This document shows, piece after piece, positions 8,819-17,364 of a stretch of DNA of 64,000 nucleotides. This DNA comes from Mycobacterium sp. 1100029.7 (GTDB lineage: Bacteria > Actinomycetota > Actinomycetes > Mycobacteriales > Mycobacteriaceae): contig NZ_LZSC01000027.1 of assembly GCF_001665235.1 (NCBI RefSeq), positions 57,112 to 121,111 of the forward strand. The letters are read 5' to 3'. Positions within the stretch are counted from its first letter, which is position 1, and each line of letters begins with the position of its first letter. Made by a program: the position numbers and the translations under genes. The notes under the pieces are model-generated. The model saw nothing but the letters and a program-made list of their open reading frames with translations. It was not told the DNA's origin and did not search any database.

Positions 8819-10081
8819 TCAGAGCAGCTCCCCCACCCGGTACCGGTCCCACGCGCTCAGCAGATTGCAGAGCATCTGCAACGGCGCACGCACGCCCTCG
8901 TTGTCCCGGATGCGCGGGTCCTCGCGGGTGCTCGGGACGGAATCAAAGCGCTTGTGCAGCAACGCCGGAACGTCGATCAGCCAGGCGACCCCCATCGCTG
9001 CCGCATACAGCAGGGTGTGGCGGCGCAGCCTGGCCGGATCCAGCGGCGGGCCTCCGCAACGTTCGAACTCGGCGACGAACAACGTCAGCAATTCGTCCAG
9101 ATGGACGTCCCACAGCTCGGTTTCGGCACCGGACATGGCGCCCCAGATGGCCATGCCGAGGTTCATTTGGCTGACGCACCCCCAGTCCATCAGACCGCAC
9201 TGCAGCACGTTGTCGCCGTCGCTCCAGAACCACGCGTTGTCGATGTTGGCGTTCCAATGGCACAGGGCGACATAGTCGGTGTCGTCAGCCAACGCGCGAG
9301 TGATGGTGTCCTCGTGCGCTGCGATGTGGGGCACCTCCTCGCGCAGCCTCGACAGGAATTGCGGTGAGCGCACATTCGGCGGTAGCAGCCCGGGACGCGT
9401 CTGGGCCAACGCGGCCAGCTGGTCCACCCGTCGTTCCAGCTTCGGCACCGAGAGCGCTGTCCGTTGCCCCACCGTCGCCGCCTGCACGTCCAGCGGAAAC
9501 TGTGCGATCAGCTCGGCCGGCAAACGCCCCGATCGGTGGGTACCCGCCAGCCGGGCCAGCGCGGTCAGCAGCGCGCGGTAATGCTGCAGCGGCTCGGGCA
9601 TCTGGTAATCCAGGCACTTGTGATATTGGCGTTCGATCCCCTTGTCGCCGAATGGGATTCGCTCGGTGATCAGGATTCCAGTTCCGCTGGGCCGGTGGTA
9701 GTCGCCGAACAGGGCGCTGGGCACCGCGATCGGAAATCCCGGTGCCCGGGACAAGGCGGCGAATCGCACCTCCGGCTCCATCTGAGTCTTGCCACGGTCG
9801 CGGATCGGGTCGTCGAAATCACGGGAGAACTTCACGAACAGCTCGGTGTCCAGGCCCGCCGCGGGCCTGGCGTATTCGACCGACAGCATCACCTTGCGAC
9901 CGGTGCTGCCGCCCGGCACCTCGGTGAATCCGGTGATCGTGGTGACGGCGTTGTCGTGGCTCAGCACACCCGAGACGCGGAATGCCTCGGTCAGAAACTC
10001 CTCCCCACCGTCGGCTAACGCAGCAGGGCCGGCGGGAAAGGACAACCCGTACCAATCGCCAAGGGCCCATTGCGTACTCAA
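8819..10081 (-). CDS. Aminoglycoside phosphotransferase/choline-kinase-fold protein with altered catalytic loop
   Basis: A 420-residue kinase-like protein of the APH/ecdysteroid-kinase-like group common in mycobacterial lipid operons. The usual catalytic loop HxDxxxxN appears as CHWNANIDNAWF: the His and the Asn at +7 are present, but the catalytic Asp is Asn. The metal-binding DxG region is LMDWG. It may therefore be a weak kinase or a non-catalytic nucleotide- or CoA-binding protein. The assigned start is a TTG five bases after the stop of the upstream SDR gene, making this the last gene of the P450 operon. No in-frame ATG offers a better start near the N-terminus. Confidence 0.8.
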   Translation of the reverse strand: MSTQWALGDWYGLSFPAGPAALADGGEEFLTEAFRVSGVLSHDNAVTTITGFTEVPGGSTGRKVMLSVEYARPAAGLDTELFVKFSRDFDDPIRDRGKTQMEPEVRFAALSRAPGFPIAVPSALFGDYHRPSGTGILITERIPFGDKGIERQYHKCLDYQMPEPLQHYRALLTALARLAGTHRSGRLPAELIAQFPLDVQAATVGQRTALSVPKLERRVDQLAALAQTRPGLLPPNVRSPQFLSRLREEVPHIAAHEDTITRALADDTDYVALCHWNANIDNAWFWSDGDNVLQCGLMDWGCVSQMNLGMAIWGAMSGAETELWDVHLDELLTLFVAEFERCGGPPLDPARLRRHTLLYAAAMGVAWLIDVPALLHKRFDSVPSTREDPRIRDNEGVRAPLQMLCNLLSAWDRYRVGELL

Positions 10082-10086
10082 TGCGG

Positions 10087-10851
10087 TTACCAGGTTTGTT
10101 CGGCGGCGCGCACCAGCATGTGGTTGACCGCCACCCGGCGGTCGCGGGACACCATGAACAGCACCGCGTCCGCGATGTCTTCGGGCCGCAGCTTGACCAT
10201 GCCTGACGTTTGGCGTTCGAACGCCTCACGCGACGACTCGGCCAGGTGGCTGAAGATTTCGGTGTCGACGGTCCCGGGGCCCACCACGCCGACCCGGACG
10301 CGCTTGCCGAGTACTTCCTGGCGCAGACCCTCACTGAACGCGTTGACGCCGAATTTGGTCAGCGAATACACGGCCGTGTTGGGGCGGGCCACCCAGCCGG
10401 CGGTGGAACTGATGGTGACCAGATCGGCGACACCGCGGGGCGAATCGGCGGCCGCGGCGATCAGGTGCGGCAGCGCCGCGCGGGCGGCGTAAAGCACGCC
10501 CTGAACATTCACCGACACCATCTGGTCCCAGTCCTGCAGCCGGGCCTCGGTCGCGGGCGCCGACTGCATCATCCCGGCATTGTTCACCAGGATGTCGAGA
10601 CGCCCCAATTCCGCGACGGTGCGTTCGACGGCGGCCGCGACCTGTTCGGCGTCGGTGACGTCGGCCGGCACGACTAGTGCTGTGCCACCGGCGGATTCGA
10701 TTTCTGCTTTGAGGTCTGCGAGCCGATCGGCGCGGCGTGCCAGCAATGCCACCGCCGCACCCTCACCGGCGAGCGTAAGCGCGGTCGCCGCGCCGATTCC
10801 GCTGCTGGCTCCGGTCACCAGGGCTGTGGTCTGAGTCAGGGTCGCTGTCAT
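10087..10851 (-). CDS. Short-chain dehydrogenase/reductase (classical SDR)
   Basis: A 254-residue classical SDR. The NAD(P)-binding loop TGASSGIGAATAL lies near residue 15, NNAG is in the middle, and the catalytic pair is in YSLTKFG with the upstream Ser in ITISSTAGW. It oxidises or reduces an alcohol/ketone with NAD(P). The start overlaps the stop of the CoA-transferase gene (ATGA) and the kinase-like gene follows by five bases, placing it fifth in the P450 operon. In that context it probably acts on a hydroxyacyl-CoA or hydroxylated lipid, which is inference. Confidence 0.9.
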   Translation of the reverse strand: MTATLTQTTALVTGASSGIGAATALTLAGEGAAVALLARRADRLADLKAEIESAGGTALVVPADVTDAEQVAAAVERTVAELGRLDILVNNAGMMQSAPATEARLQDWDQMVSVNVQGVLYAARAALPHLIAAAADSPRGVADLVTISSTAGWVARPNTAVYSLTKFGVNAFSEGLRQEVLGKRVRVGVVGPGTVDTEIFSHLAESSREAFERQTSGMVKLRPEDIADAVLFMVSRDRRVAVNHMLVRAAEQTW

Positions 10852-13184
10852 GTTCCGCCAAACGCCGGTGCCGCGGCCAGTATTTCGTGCAACACATAAT
10901 CGGTGTCTTCGCCCAGGTCAGGCGCGCCTTTTTCGATCCGGGCCGGGTCGCGGGTCAGCCGCCACGACGGCCCCAGGACCGGGCGCTGGCCTTCGCGATG
11001 ATCGGACACGAACCGGTACAGCTCGCGATCCCACAACTGCTGGTCGCCGACCACGTCCATTGCCGTTGCACTCTTGGTCGCGGGCACGCCCGCGGCCCGA
11101 AGCCGATGTGCGAGCTGAGCGGCGTCATGGTGGTGGGTCAGCCGCGCAAGGTCGGCGTCGAGCGCATCGGCGTGGGTGTGCCGGTCCGCGGCTGTGGCAA
11201 AGCGCGGGTCGTCGGCCAGTGCCGGGGAGCCGAGCACCGCGCAGAGCTGTCGCCACTCGGCGTCGTCGGCGACGGCCACGCTCACCCAGGACGCGTCCGC
11301 ACAGGGGTAGCAGCCGTGTGGTCCCAGGTCGGGGTGTTGATTGCCGGTCGGTCCCAGGCGCTGCCCGGTGAGGTTTTGTTCGAGCAAGCAGTCGCCGATC
11401 ATCGAGGACAGGGTTTCGACGGCCGAGATATCGACGAATTGCCCTGCGCCACTGGTCTCCCGGTGCAGCAGCGCCACGACGGCGGCGTACGCGGCGGCGG
11501 CGCCGACGGTGGAGTCCCCGTAACGCATGCTGGTTCCGAGTGGGGGCCCACCGGGATAGCCGACCAGCGGTGCCACGCCCGCCAGGGCGGCGAAGCAGGG
11601 AGCATAGCCGGTCTGATGACCCAGCGGCCCGTCGTTGCCCCACATCTTGATCGACACCGAAATGATGTCCGGCTTGATCTCGGCGAGCTGCTCATAGCCC
11701 AGCCCTTGGCGTTCCATCGCACCCGGGCGCAGATTGTTGATCACGATGTCGCTGCGGGCGATCAGCTCACGCAGCGCCGTCATGCCCTGGGCCGACTTGA
11801 TATCGAGGTCCACGCTCAAGATCTCGGGATTGATGCTCAGGAAGAACGGGGCGTGGTTGATGTCGGTGCCGCCGTAGGCGCGCATCTCCTCGGGCAGCGC
11901 CGCCGTCTCTACCTTGATCACCTCGGCGCCCAGCATCGCCAGCAGCTTGCCGGCATACGGGCCCGCCCACACCTTGGTGAGCTCGACGACCCGCACGCCT
12001 TCCAGTGGCCCGCCCCGCGGATTCTTCGGCGGCTTCAACTGTGCGGATTTGACGGTCGGTGACGGGCGCGGCGCATCGAGGCAGTCCAGCACCCGGGCCG
12101 TGTGCTCGCCGAGAGCCGGTGCGGGTGAACGGAGTTCGGCCGGAGAGTCGCTGAGCGCGTACGGCACGGTGGGATAGGCGGCGTCGCCCAGCACGGGATG
12201 GTTGAGGTGCTGGAAGAAGCCGCGGTGCCGGTACTGCGGCGAGTCGTGCAGGTCCGCCGCGTCGTTGACCGGTACCAACGGCACACCCAGACGCTGGGCT
12301 TCCTCGGCGGCGGTCTCCTTGGACAACTCGCGAACCCACGCCGCGAAGCCCTGCTGGAACAGCGTGACCTTCGCCGGAGTGACCGAGAATTCCAGCCAGT
12401 CGTCGTCGAACTCGTCAAGCCAATCCGGTTCGCTCATCAACTTTTTGACGCCCAGCCAGTGGGCGCGGCTGGTCATGTACAGATACACGAAGCCGTCAGC
12501 GCAGCCGAAGAACGACGCCGGACCCTGCTGGTCGAAGTCGTCGCGCGTGCCCCGTGCCGGCACCTCGCCGGTGACCAACCGGCCCAGAATGCAATCGGCG
12601 CGCGAGACCAGCACGGCCTGGGTGGAGACGTCGATGGATTCGCCGAGGCCGGTGTGCAGCCGGCCGAACAGCGCCGCCGTCACGCACAGCGCCGCCTCCA
12701 GGCCGGCTTCGTAGTCGGCCAAAAACCGGCCCGGGCCCTGCAGCGGCGGCTTGCCGGGGTCCGGATGGCTGGGTGTGTGATATCCCCAGCCGCTGGCATG
12801 GAAGACGTTGATGCTCTTGGCGTTCGCGTATTCGGCGGGCGCGCCTTGACCGAATGGCGTGATCGAGCAGAACACCACCGCAGGATGCTGGTCGACCAAG
12901 CTCGCGGTGCCGTCGTCGATGACGGCGTCGGCGGTCCCGATGAGCTGTTGGAGTCGATCGGCCTCGAGCACGACGGATTGCTTGTTGGTGTTGAGGTAGG
13001 CGAACAATGCGCTGCCTTCGCACCCGCCGGCGACGGCGGGCGCCATAGCCCGGGTGGGGCTACCGCGCTCCGCCGCCTCGACCTTGATCACCTCGGCGCC
13101 GAAGTCGGCCAACAGCTTTCCGCAGTACTCCGCTGCGACCGACTCGGCCAGCTCGACGACCCTGAAACCCTTCAGCGCCGACAT
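10848..13184 (-). CDS. Double-domain family III (CaiB/BaiF) CoA-transferase fusion
   Basis: A 778-residue protein made of two CaiB/BaiF-type halves in tandem. Each opens with the same signature: VVELAESVAAEYCGKLLADF near residue 10 and VVELTKVWAGPYAGKLLAML near residue 399, both followed by GAEVIKVE. Each retains the Asp expected to form the acyl anhydride: Asp185 in ESIDVSTQ and Asp585 in QFVDISAV. Family III enzymes move CoA between acids as interlocked dimers; a tandem fusion could supply both subunits in one chain. A single-domain member is about 400 residues. It starts 20 bases after the crotonase gene and overlaps the SDR by four bases. It probably activates the acid made by the P450/SDR steps, by inference. 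Confidence 0.93.
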   Translation of the reverse strand: MSALKGFRVVELAESVAAEYCGKLLADFGAEVIKVEAAERGSPTRAMAPAVAGGCEGSALFAYLNTNKQSVVLEADRLQQLIGTADAVIDDGTASLVDQHPAVVFCSITPFGQGAPAEYANAKSINVFHASGWGYHTPSHPDPGKPPLQGPGRFLADYEAGLEAALCVTAALFGRLHTGLGESIDVSTQAVLVSRADCILGRLVTGEVPARGTRDDFDQQGPASFFGCADGFVYLYMTSRAHWLGVKKLMSEPDWLDEFDDDWLEFSVTPAKVTLFQQGFAAWVRELSKETAAEEAQRLGVPLVPVNDAADLHDSPQYRHRGFFQHLNHPVLGDAAYPTVPYALSDSPAELRSPAPALGEHTARVLDCLDAPRPSPTVKSAQLKPPKNPRGGPLEGVRVVELTKVWAGPYAGKLLAMLGAEVIKVETAALPEEMRAYGGTDINHAPFFLSINPEILSVDLDIKSAQGMTALRELIARSDIVINNLRPGAMERQGLGYEQLAEIKPDIISVSIKMWGNDGPLGHQTGYAPCFAALAGVAPLVGYPGGPPLGTSMRYGDSTVGAAAAYAAVVALLHRETSGAGQFVDISAVETLSSMIGDCLLEQNLTGQRLGPTGNQHPDLGPHGCYPCADASWVSVAVADDAEWRQLCAVLGSPALADDPRFATAADRHTHADALDADLARLTHHHDAAQLAHRLRAAGVPATKSATAMDVVGDQQLWDRELYRFVSDHREGQRPVLGPSWRLTRDPARIEKGAPDLGEDTDYVLHEILAAAPAFGGT

Positions 13185-13203
13185 GCGCGTTCTCCCAAGA
13201 CGG

Positions 13204-14175
13204 TCAGGGCTTCGCGCGACCCGAGCGGCTCAGGCGCCACTCCGGCGGGAAGTTCAGGTCGTTGTCCTTCACCACGTTGTTGAGGCCCTTCTCGAAGGTT
13301 CCGGCGGTGAGGTCGACCGTGTTGTCCACGTCGTTGGAGATCATCGGCAGCATTCCCTCGACCATGCCCACGAGCAGGCTGCCGAAGTACTCACCCTTGT
13401 GCTGCTTGTAGAGCTCCAGGAACGTCTTCTGCACCGCGACCGTGTCCGTCGGACGAGACTTGGAGCACGCCAGCGCGTATTTCAGCGTCTCGTCCTCGAG
13501 CTTGTCGCGCGGCACCACACTGTTGACGAAGCCGCAGTCGTACATCTCCTTGGCACTGAAAGGACGCCCGGTGAACAGCATTTCGGAGAACTTGCGCAGA
13601 CCCATCGTCTCGGCCCACCACCACAGGCGCGGTCCCCAGCCGACGTAACGGAATGCCGGGTGCCCGAACAGCGCCTCTTCCGAGGAGATCACCAGGTCGG
13701 CGTCGCCGGCCTGGTAGAAGTGCCAGCCGTAGCAGTAGCCCTTGGCCTCGATGATGCTGACCTTCCGAAGCTCTTGCAGCGGACGGTTTCCGGCGCGCGC
13801 CTTGGCGTAGAAGTCGGTGACGGTGGACAGGTACCGGTAGGAGCCACCGGGCGGATACTTGACGTCGTCGTCGTTGATCGCGAGTTCGTGCAATAGCGGC
13901 ATACCCGGGTTCTCGATCATGCCGCGCTGTTCGGGCAGATCGCCGCCGCTGCCGAAGTCTTCTCCCTCGCCGCGGATCACCACAACCTTGACGTCGTCGT
14001 CGACGTTGCACTTGTGGATCAGGTCGGCGTAGACCTGCCGCATGCCCAGGCTGGTCGCGTTCTGCGCGTCCGGGCGGTCGAAGGTGATGTAAGCGATCCG
14101 ATTCGCTTTGTCCTTCTCGAACTTGATGTACTGCTCGGCTTCCTGCTTCATTTTTTCGTAGTCAAATTCGGGCAT
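13204..14175 (-). CDS. Enoyl-CoA hydratase/isomerase (crotonase) family protein
   Basis: A 323-residue crotonase-fold protein. The oxyanion-hole region is visible as GEGEDFGSGGDLPE, and a second landmark runs YCYGWHFYQAGDADLVIS then FGHPAFRYVGWGP. In typical hydratases that second loop reads FxxPE; here the Glu position is Ala, so simple hydration is uncertain and another crotonase reaction (isomerase, ring-opening hydrolase or decarboxylase) is possible. The N-terminus is charged and helical (about 20 residues) and somewhat longer than in FadB-like hydratases. It is the third gene of the P450 operon, between the mycofactocin-type SDR (40 bases upstream) and the CoA-transferase (20 bases downstream). 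Confidence 0.88.
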   Translation of the reverse strand: MPEFDYEKMKQEAEQYIKFEKDKANRIAYITFDRPDAQNATSLGMRQVYADLIHKCNVDDDVKVVVIRGEGEDFGSGGDLPEQRGMIENPGMPLLHELAINDDDVKYPPGGSYRYLSTVTDFYAKARAGNRPLQELRKVSIIEAKGYCYGWHFYQAGDADLVISSEEALFGHPAFRYVGWGPRLWWWAETMGLRKFSEMLFTGRPFSAKEMYDCGFVNSVVPRDKLEDETLKYALACSKSRPTDTVAVQKTFLELYKQHKGEYFGSLLVGMVEGMLPMISNDVDNTVDLTAGTFEKGLNNVVKDNDLNFPPEWRLSRSGRAKP

Positions 14176-14214
14176 GAGTTTTCTCCACTTCGTTGTGCGT
14201 AATCTTGTTAATAC

Positions 14215-15051
14215 TTACTTGAGCAAGGCGCCCGCGTCCACGGGCAATGAAACGCCTGTGACATAACGGGATTCGTCAGAGGCGAGGAACAGGACAGCGT
14301 TGCTGATGTCCACCGGCTCCACCCAGGGCACCGGCAAGGTATGCATCATCTGCGAGATCGGGGCGAAGTCCTCGGGCCCGGGCTCGGCCAGGTCCGGACG
14401 GAAGAGCCGGTAGGTGTTGTCGTTCATCACCATCGTGGTACTGACCTGGCTGGGAAGCACCGAGTTGACCCGGATCATGTCCTGGCCCAGTTCGACGGCG
14501 AAGGTGCGCATCAGCCCGATGACGCCGTGCTTTGCGGCGATGTAGTGGCCGGTGTTCTGGTAGGCCTTACGCCCGCCGACGGAGCTGGTGAGCACGATCG
14601 ACCCGCCACGACCGCCCGAAAGTATGTGCGGTACACCCGCTTTGACCGTGTGCCAGACGCCCGTCAGGTTGATGTCGATCATGTCCTGCCAGACGCTCTC
14701 ACGAATCTTGTGCAGTCTCCTGCCGTCGGTTCCAACGCCGGCGTTGGCGACGATGATGTCGAGCCGACCGAGTTGCTCGACGCCGCTGTCCACCGCGGCT
14801 TTGAGGCCGTCGTAGTCGCGCACGTCGACCTGGGCGGTCACGATTCGGCGATCGAGGTTCTTGACCAAGTCCGCGGTTTCGGCGAGATCCTCGGGAGTCG
14901 CGTGCGGGTAGGCCAGGTTGTCGATCGGCCCGCACACGTCGATCGCGATGATGTCGGCACCCTCCTGGGCCAGCCGCACCGCATGGCTACGGCCCTGGCC
15001 ACGGGCCGCGCCGGTGATGAAGGCGACTTTGCCCTCGACCCGGCCGGTCAT
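14215..15051 (-). CDS. Mycofactocin-coupled SDR family oxidoreductase
   Basis: A 278-residue SDR with the glycine loop TGAARGQGRSHAVRLA and catalytic YIAAKHG. After strand 2 it has the insertion characteristic of mycofactocin-associated SDRs (AIDVCGPIDNLAYPHATPED, then VDVRDYDG). Enzymes of this group hold NAD tightly and pass electrons to the redox cofactor mycofactocin instead of exchanging NADH. The ATG shares one base with the P450 stop (TGATG), so expression is coupled. Together they would hydroxylate a substrate and oxidise the resulting alcohol, which is inference from order. A decayed relative lies at 52024-52232. Confidence 0.92.
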   Translation of the reverse strand: MTGRVEGKVAFITGAARGQGRSHAVRLAQEGADIIAIDVCGPIDNLAYPHATPEDLAETADLVKNLDRRIVTAQVDVRDYDGLKAAVDSGVEQLGRLDIIVANAGVGTDGRRLHKIRESVWQDMIDINLTGVWHTVKAGVPHILSGGRGGSIVLTSSVGGRKAYQNTGHYIAAKHGVIGLMRTFAVELGQDMIRVNSVLPSQVSTTMVMNDNTYRLFRPDLAEPGPEDFAPISQMMHTLPVPWVEPVDISNAVLFLASDESRYVTGVSLPVDAGALLK

Positions 15052-16253
15052 CACGGCACCACAGTTGGCAAGGTTTCCCAGCCTCGCACCGACGACGTCG
15101 GGCTCAGCGTGGCGTTGGCCAGATCTGGCTCCCATTCCGGGAAGCGCTTCAGGATTTCCTCGAGCGCGACGCGACCTTCCAGCCTGGCCAGCGCCGAGCC
15201 CAAGCAGAAGTGGGCGCCGACGCTGAACGTCAGGTGCGGCCGGGGAGGGCGATGGATGTTGAATTCGGCTGCGTCGGGGCCAAACTGACGCTCGTCGCGG
15301 CAGGCCGCCCCGATCAGCATCAGCATCACGCTGCCTTCGGGCACCGTCTGGTCGTACAGGTTGATGTCGCGAGTGACATAGCGCGCCATGTGTGGTGCCG
15401 GCGGCTCGAAGCGCAGCAGCTCCTCGATCGCCTGCGGGACGAGTGCGGGGTTCTGGACGAGTTCACGACGCTGATCAGGGTGCTCCGCGAGAACCTTGCC
15501 CGCCCAACCGATCAGCCGCGTCGTCGTTTCATTGCCCGCTCCCGCGACCACGTTGAGGTACACGAGTATCTCCTCGCGTCGCAACCGCCGGGTGGTCCCC
15601 GTCTCGTCGACGAACTCGACATTGAGCAGCTCGGTCATGATGTCGTCGGACGGGTTGTCGGCACGCCAGTCGATGTAGGCCTCGAATTGCTCGCCTACCG
15701 AAAGGCCATGTTCGGCGGCACTCATCGGCTTGCCGGGCTCGGTGCGCAGCTGGGCGTTGCCGCGATCGCGGATGTGCTCCTGGTCTTCCTCGGGGATGCC
15801 GAGCAATGCGCTGATGACCTTCATCGGCATGATCGCGCCTAAATCGGTGACGAAATCGAACCGCCCCGTCCCGACCAACGGGTCCAGCGATTGAGCGCAG
15901 AAATCCCGGATCATCGGCTCCAGAGCGGCGATCTTGCGGGGGGTGAACATGCGCGACAGCAGCTTGCGATGTACGTCGTGGATCGGCGGGTCTTCGAAGA
16001 TCAACATGCCCGACGGGATCTCGAGGTTGGCCTTGATCAGTTCCATGATCACGCCGCGCGCGGAGCTGTAAGTGCCGTGGTCGATGATGCCCTTGTTTAC
16101 GTCGGCGAATCGACTCAACGCGTAAAAGTCGTATTCGGAGTTGTAGTACAGCGGCGCCTCGTCACGCAGGCGCTTGAACATCGGATAGGGGTCGGCGATG
16201 AGCTCGACGTCGTACGGATCAAAACGGACATTGCTCTCGGTACTCGTCGTCAC
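15051..16253 (-). CDS. Cytochrome P450
   Basis: A 400-residue soluble bacterial P450. The I-helix oxygen-binding motif is AGAGNETTTRLIGWAG, the heme loop is FSVGAHFCLGSALARLEG with the axial Cys at about residue 350, and the C-terminus ends six residues after RGWETL. The GTG start at 16253 is preceded by AGGAGA at six-base spacing, so the longer in-frame extension to 16316 is rejected. It is the first gene of a six-gene operon and needs ferredoxin/reductase partners that are not in the window. The substrate is unknown; the partners (SDR, crotonase, CoA-transferase) point to a lipid or terpenoid. A palindromic site shared with the TetR promoter lies 185 bases upstream. Confidence 0.95.
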   Translation of the reverse strand: MTTSTESNVRFDPYDVELIADPYPMFKRLRDEAPLYYNSEYDFYALSRFADVNKGIIDHGTYSSARGVIMELIKANLEIPSGMLIFEDPPIHDVHRKLLSRMFTPRKIAALEPMIRDFCAQSLDPLVGTGRFDFVTDLGAIMPMKVISALLGIPEEDQEHIRDRGNAQLRTEPGKPMSAAEHGLSVGEQFEAYIDWRADNPSDDIMTELLNVEFVDETGTTRRLRREEILVYLNVVAGAGNETTTRLIGWAGKVLAEHPDQRRELVQNPALVPQAIEELLRFEPPAPHMARYVTRDINLYDQTVPEGSVMLMLIGAACRDERQFGPDAAEFNIHRPPRPHLTFSVGAHFCLGSALARLEGRVALEEILKRFPEWEPDLANATLSPTSSVRGWETLPTVVP

Positions 16254-16437
16254 GAAATCTCTCCTACCGCTGCGATTTTGAGGATATCTACGCGCTCGGT
16301 CCGCCGCTGCGGCCAACAGCGGTCAGGACCGGATCCGGGTCGGGGCAATTTGTACACTCCGCTTAAATGCGTTTGCTTCACCAAACGCACGGGCTCGGCT
16401 GTTAAAAGGCTTGCCGACGGGCCGTGTACGCCGGTTT

Positions 16438-16455
16438 ACTCTATTCTCGTAGAGA
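16438..16455. promoter_or_regulatory. Candidate TetR operator upstream of the P450 operon
   Basis: CTCTA-TTCTCG-TAGAG is a perfect 5+5 inverted repeat with a six-base spacer at 16439-16454. A nearly identical site lies ahead of the TetR gene at 17305-17320. This copy sits in the 281-base non-coding stretch between the TetR stop (16534/16535) and the P450 start (16253). Shared spacing and sequence suggest that the neighbouring TetR protein binds both sites; this has not been tested. Confidence 0.6.
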
Positions 16456-16534
16456 ACCATATAGCGGATGCTGTGGCAAGACCCCAGAACCACGGAACAC
16501 GGCGCGTCGCGCGAGGAATCTGACGGTCGCGGCG

Positions 16535-17242
16535 TCAGCCGGAAGCCAGGGCGCGGCGGCCGCCGGCCGACTGCCCATCCCCCGCTTCGGTGAGACGCCC
16601 CCGGGCCGGGCTTTTCAGGATGCCGGTCGCGATGGCCGACAGGATGGCGTCGAGCTGCTCGGCGCTGCCGACCACGAGGTCGCCATGAGCCGCCCGCATC
16701 AGCAGACCGTTGATGAAGGTGAGCGTGACGTTGCTCAGGTCCTCGACGACCGCCGGTTCCAGATCGGCGCCGTGGGGCATCAGTTGCACGAGAATCTCAC
16801 GGTGCAGCTTGGTGAACGCGTCGGTGGCCTGCTGCAGGATCGCGGCCATCGCCGGATCGCGAGCCGCTTGCATCGTCAGCTCGTAGCGCGCTTTCGTCCA
16901 GGACAACTGGGGTTCGGTGCCGGCCTGGATCACCACCTGCGACAACAACGATGGCGTGGGATTCCCGCCTTGGGCGCCGGCGCTGTCGGCGATGGATTGC
17001 AACCGCTCGAGGTCCAGTTCGGCCAGTCGCTCGGCGACCGCACGCAGTAGTGCCGAGCGGGTCCGGAAGTAGAACGACGTGGTGCCGTCGGGCACGACTG
17101 CCTTGCGATCCACCTTGAGATGGCTCAGCCCCTTGGCGCCGTCAGCGGCCAACAGCTCGATCGCCGCATCGCACAGATCGCGGCGGCGCTCGGCAGGATT
17201 GGGCTTCCGTCTTTTCGCTGCCGCGGACGGGTATCGAGCCAT
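16535..17242 (-). CDS. TetR-family transcriptional regulator
   Basis: A 235-residue TetR-type protein. The N-terminal helix-turn-helix covers about residues 20-65 (RRRDLCDAAIELLAADG, then FYFRTRSALLRAVAERL). The C-terminal ligand domain is helical and not assignable. The ATG at 17242 is preferred; a TTG seven codons upstream is possible. It lies upstream of and in the same direction as the P450 operon, separated by about 280 bases. Paired candidate operators occur before this gene and before the P450, suggesting autoregulation and repression of the operon until a substrate or acyl-CoA binds. Confidence 0.9.
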   Translation of the reverse strand: MARYPSAAAKRRKPNPAERRRDLCDAAIELLAADGAKGLSHLKVDRKAVVPDGTTSFYFRTRSALLRAVAERLAELDLERLQSIADSAGAQGGNPTPSLLSQVVIQAGTEPQLSWTKARYELTMQAARDPAMAAILQQATDAFTKLHREILVQLMPHGADLEPAVVEDLSNVTLTFINGLLMRAAHGDLVVGSAEQLDAILSAIATGILKSPARGRLTEAGDGQSAGGRRALASG

Positions 17243-17303
17243 GAACGCAGGCTTTCGGGGCAAGGATCTACAGTGAATAGTCGCTGACGTGCAGCACGAC
17301 CAT

Positions 17304-17321
17304 ACTCTATGTTCGTAGTGT
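17304..17321. promoter_or_regulatory. Candidate TetR operator upstream of the TetR gene
   Basis: CTCTA-TGTTCG-TAGTG at 17305-17320 matches the site at 16439-16454 at 13 of 16 positions and keeps the inverted-repeat arms with one mismatch. It lies about 65 bases upstream of the TetR start, a good place for autoregulation, and about 45 bases before the divergent lipoprotein gene, which might also be affected. Confidence 0.55.
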
Positions 17322-17364
17322 CGTAAAGCGTCCGTAGTTACGCCTCACTCGTGCAACTCTTGAC

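Noticed and set aside
10887..12062. Long plus-strand reading frame (391 residues) antisense to the CoA-transferase gene
   Set aside because: High-GC shadow of a gene with two clear CaiB domains; no ribosome-binding site or domain in the antisense frame.
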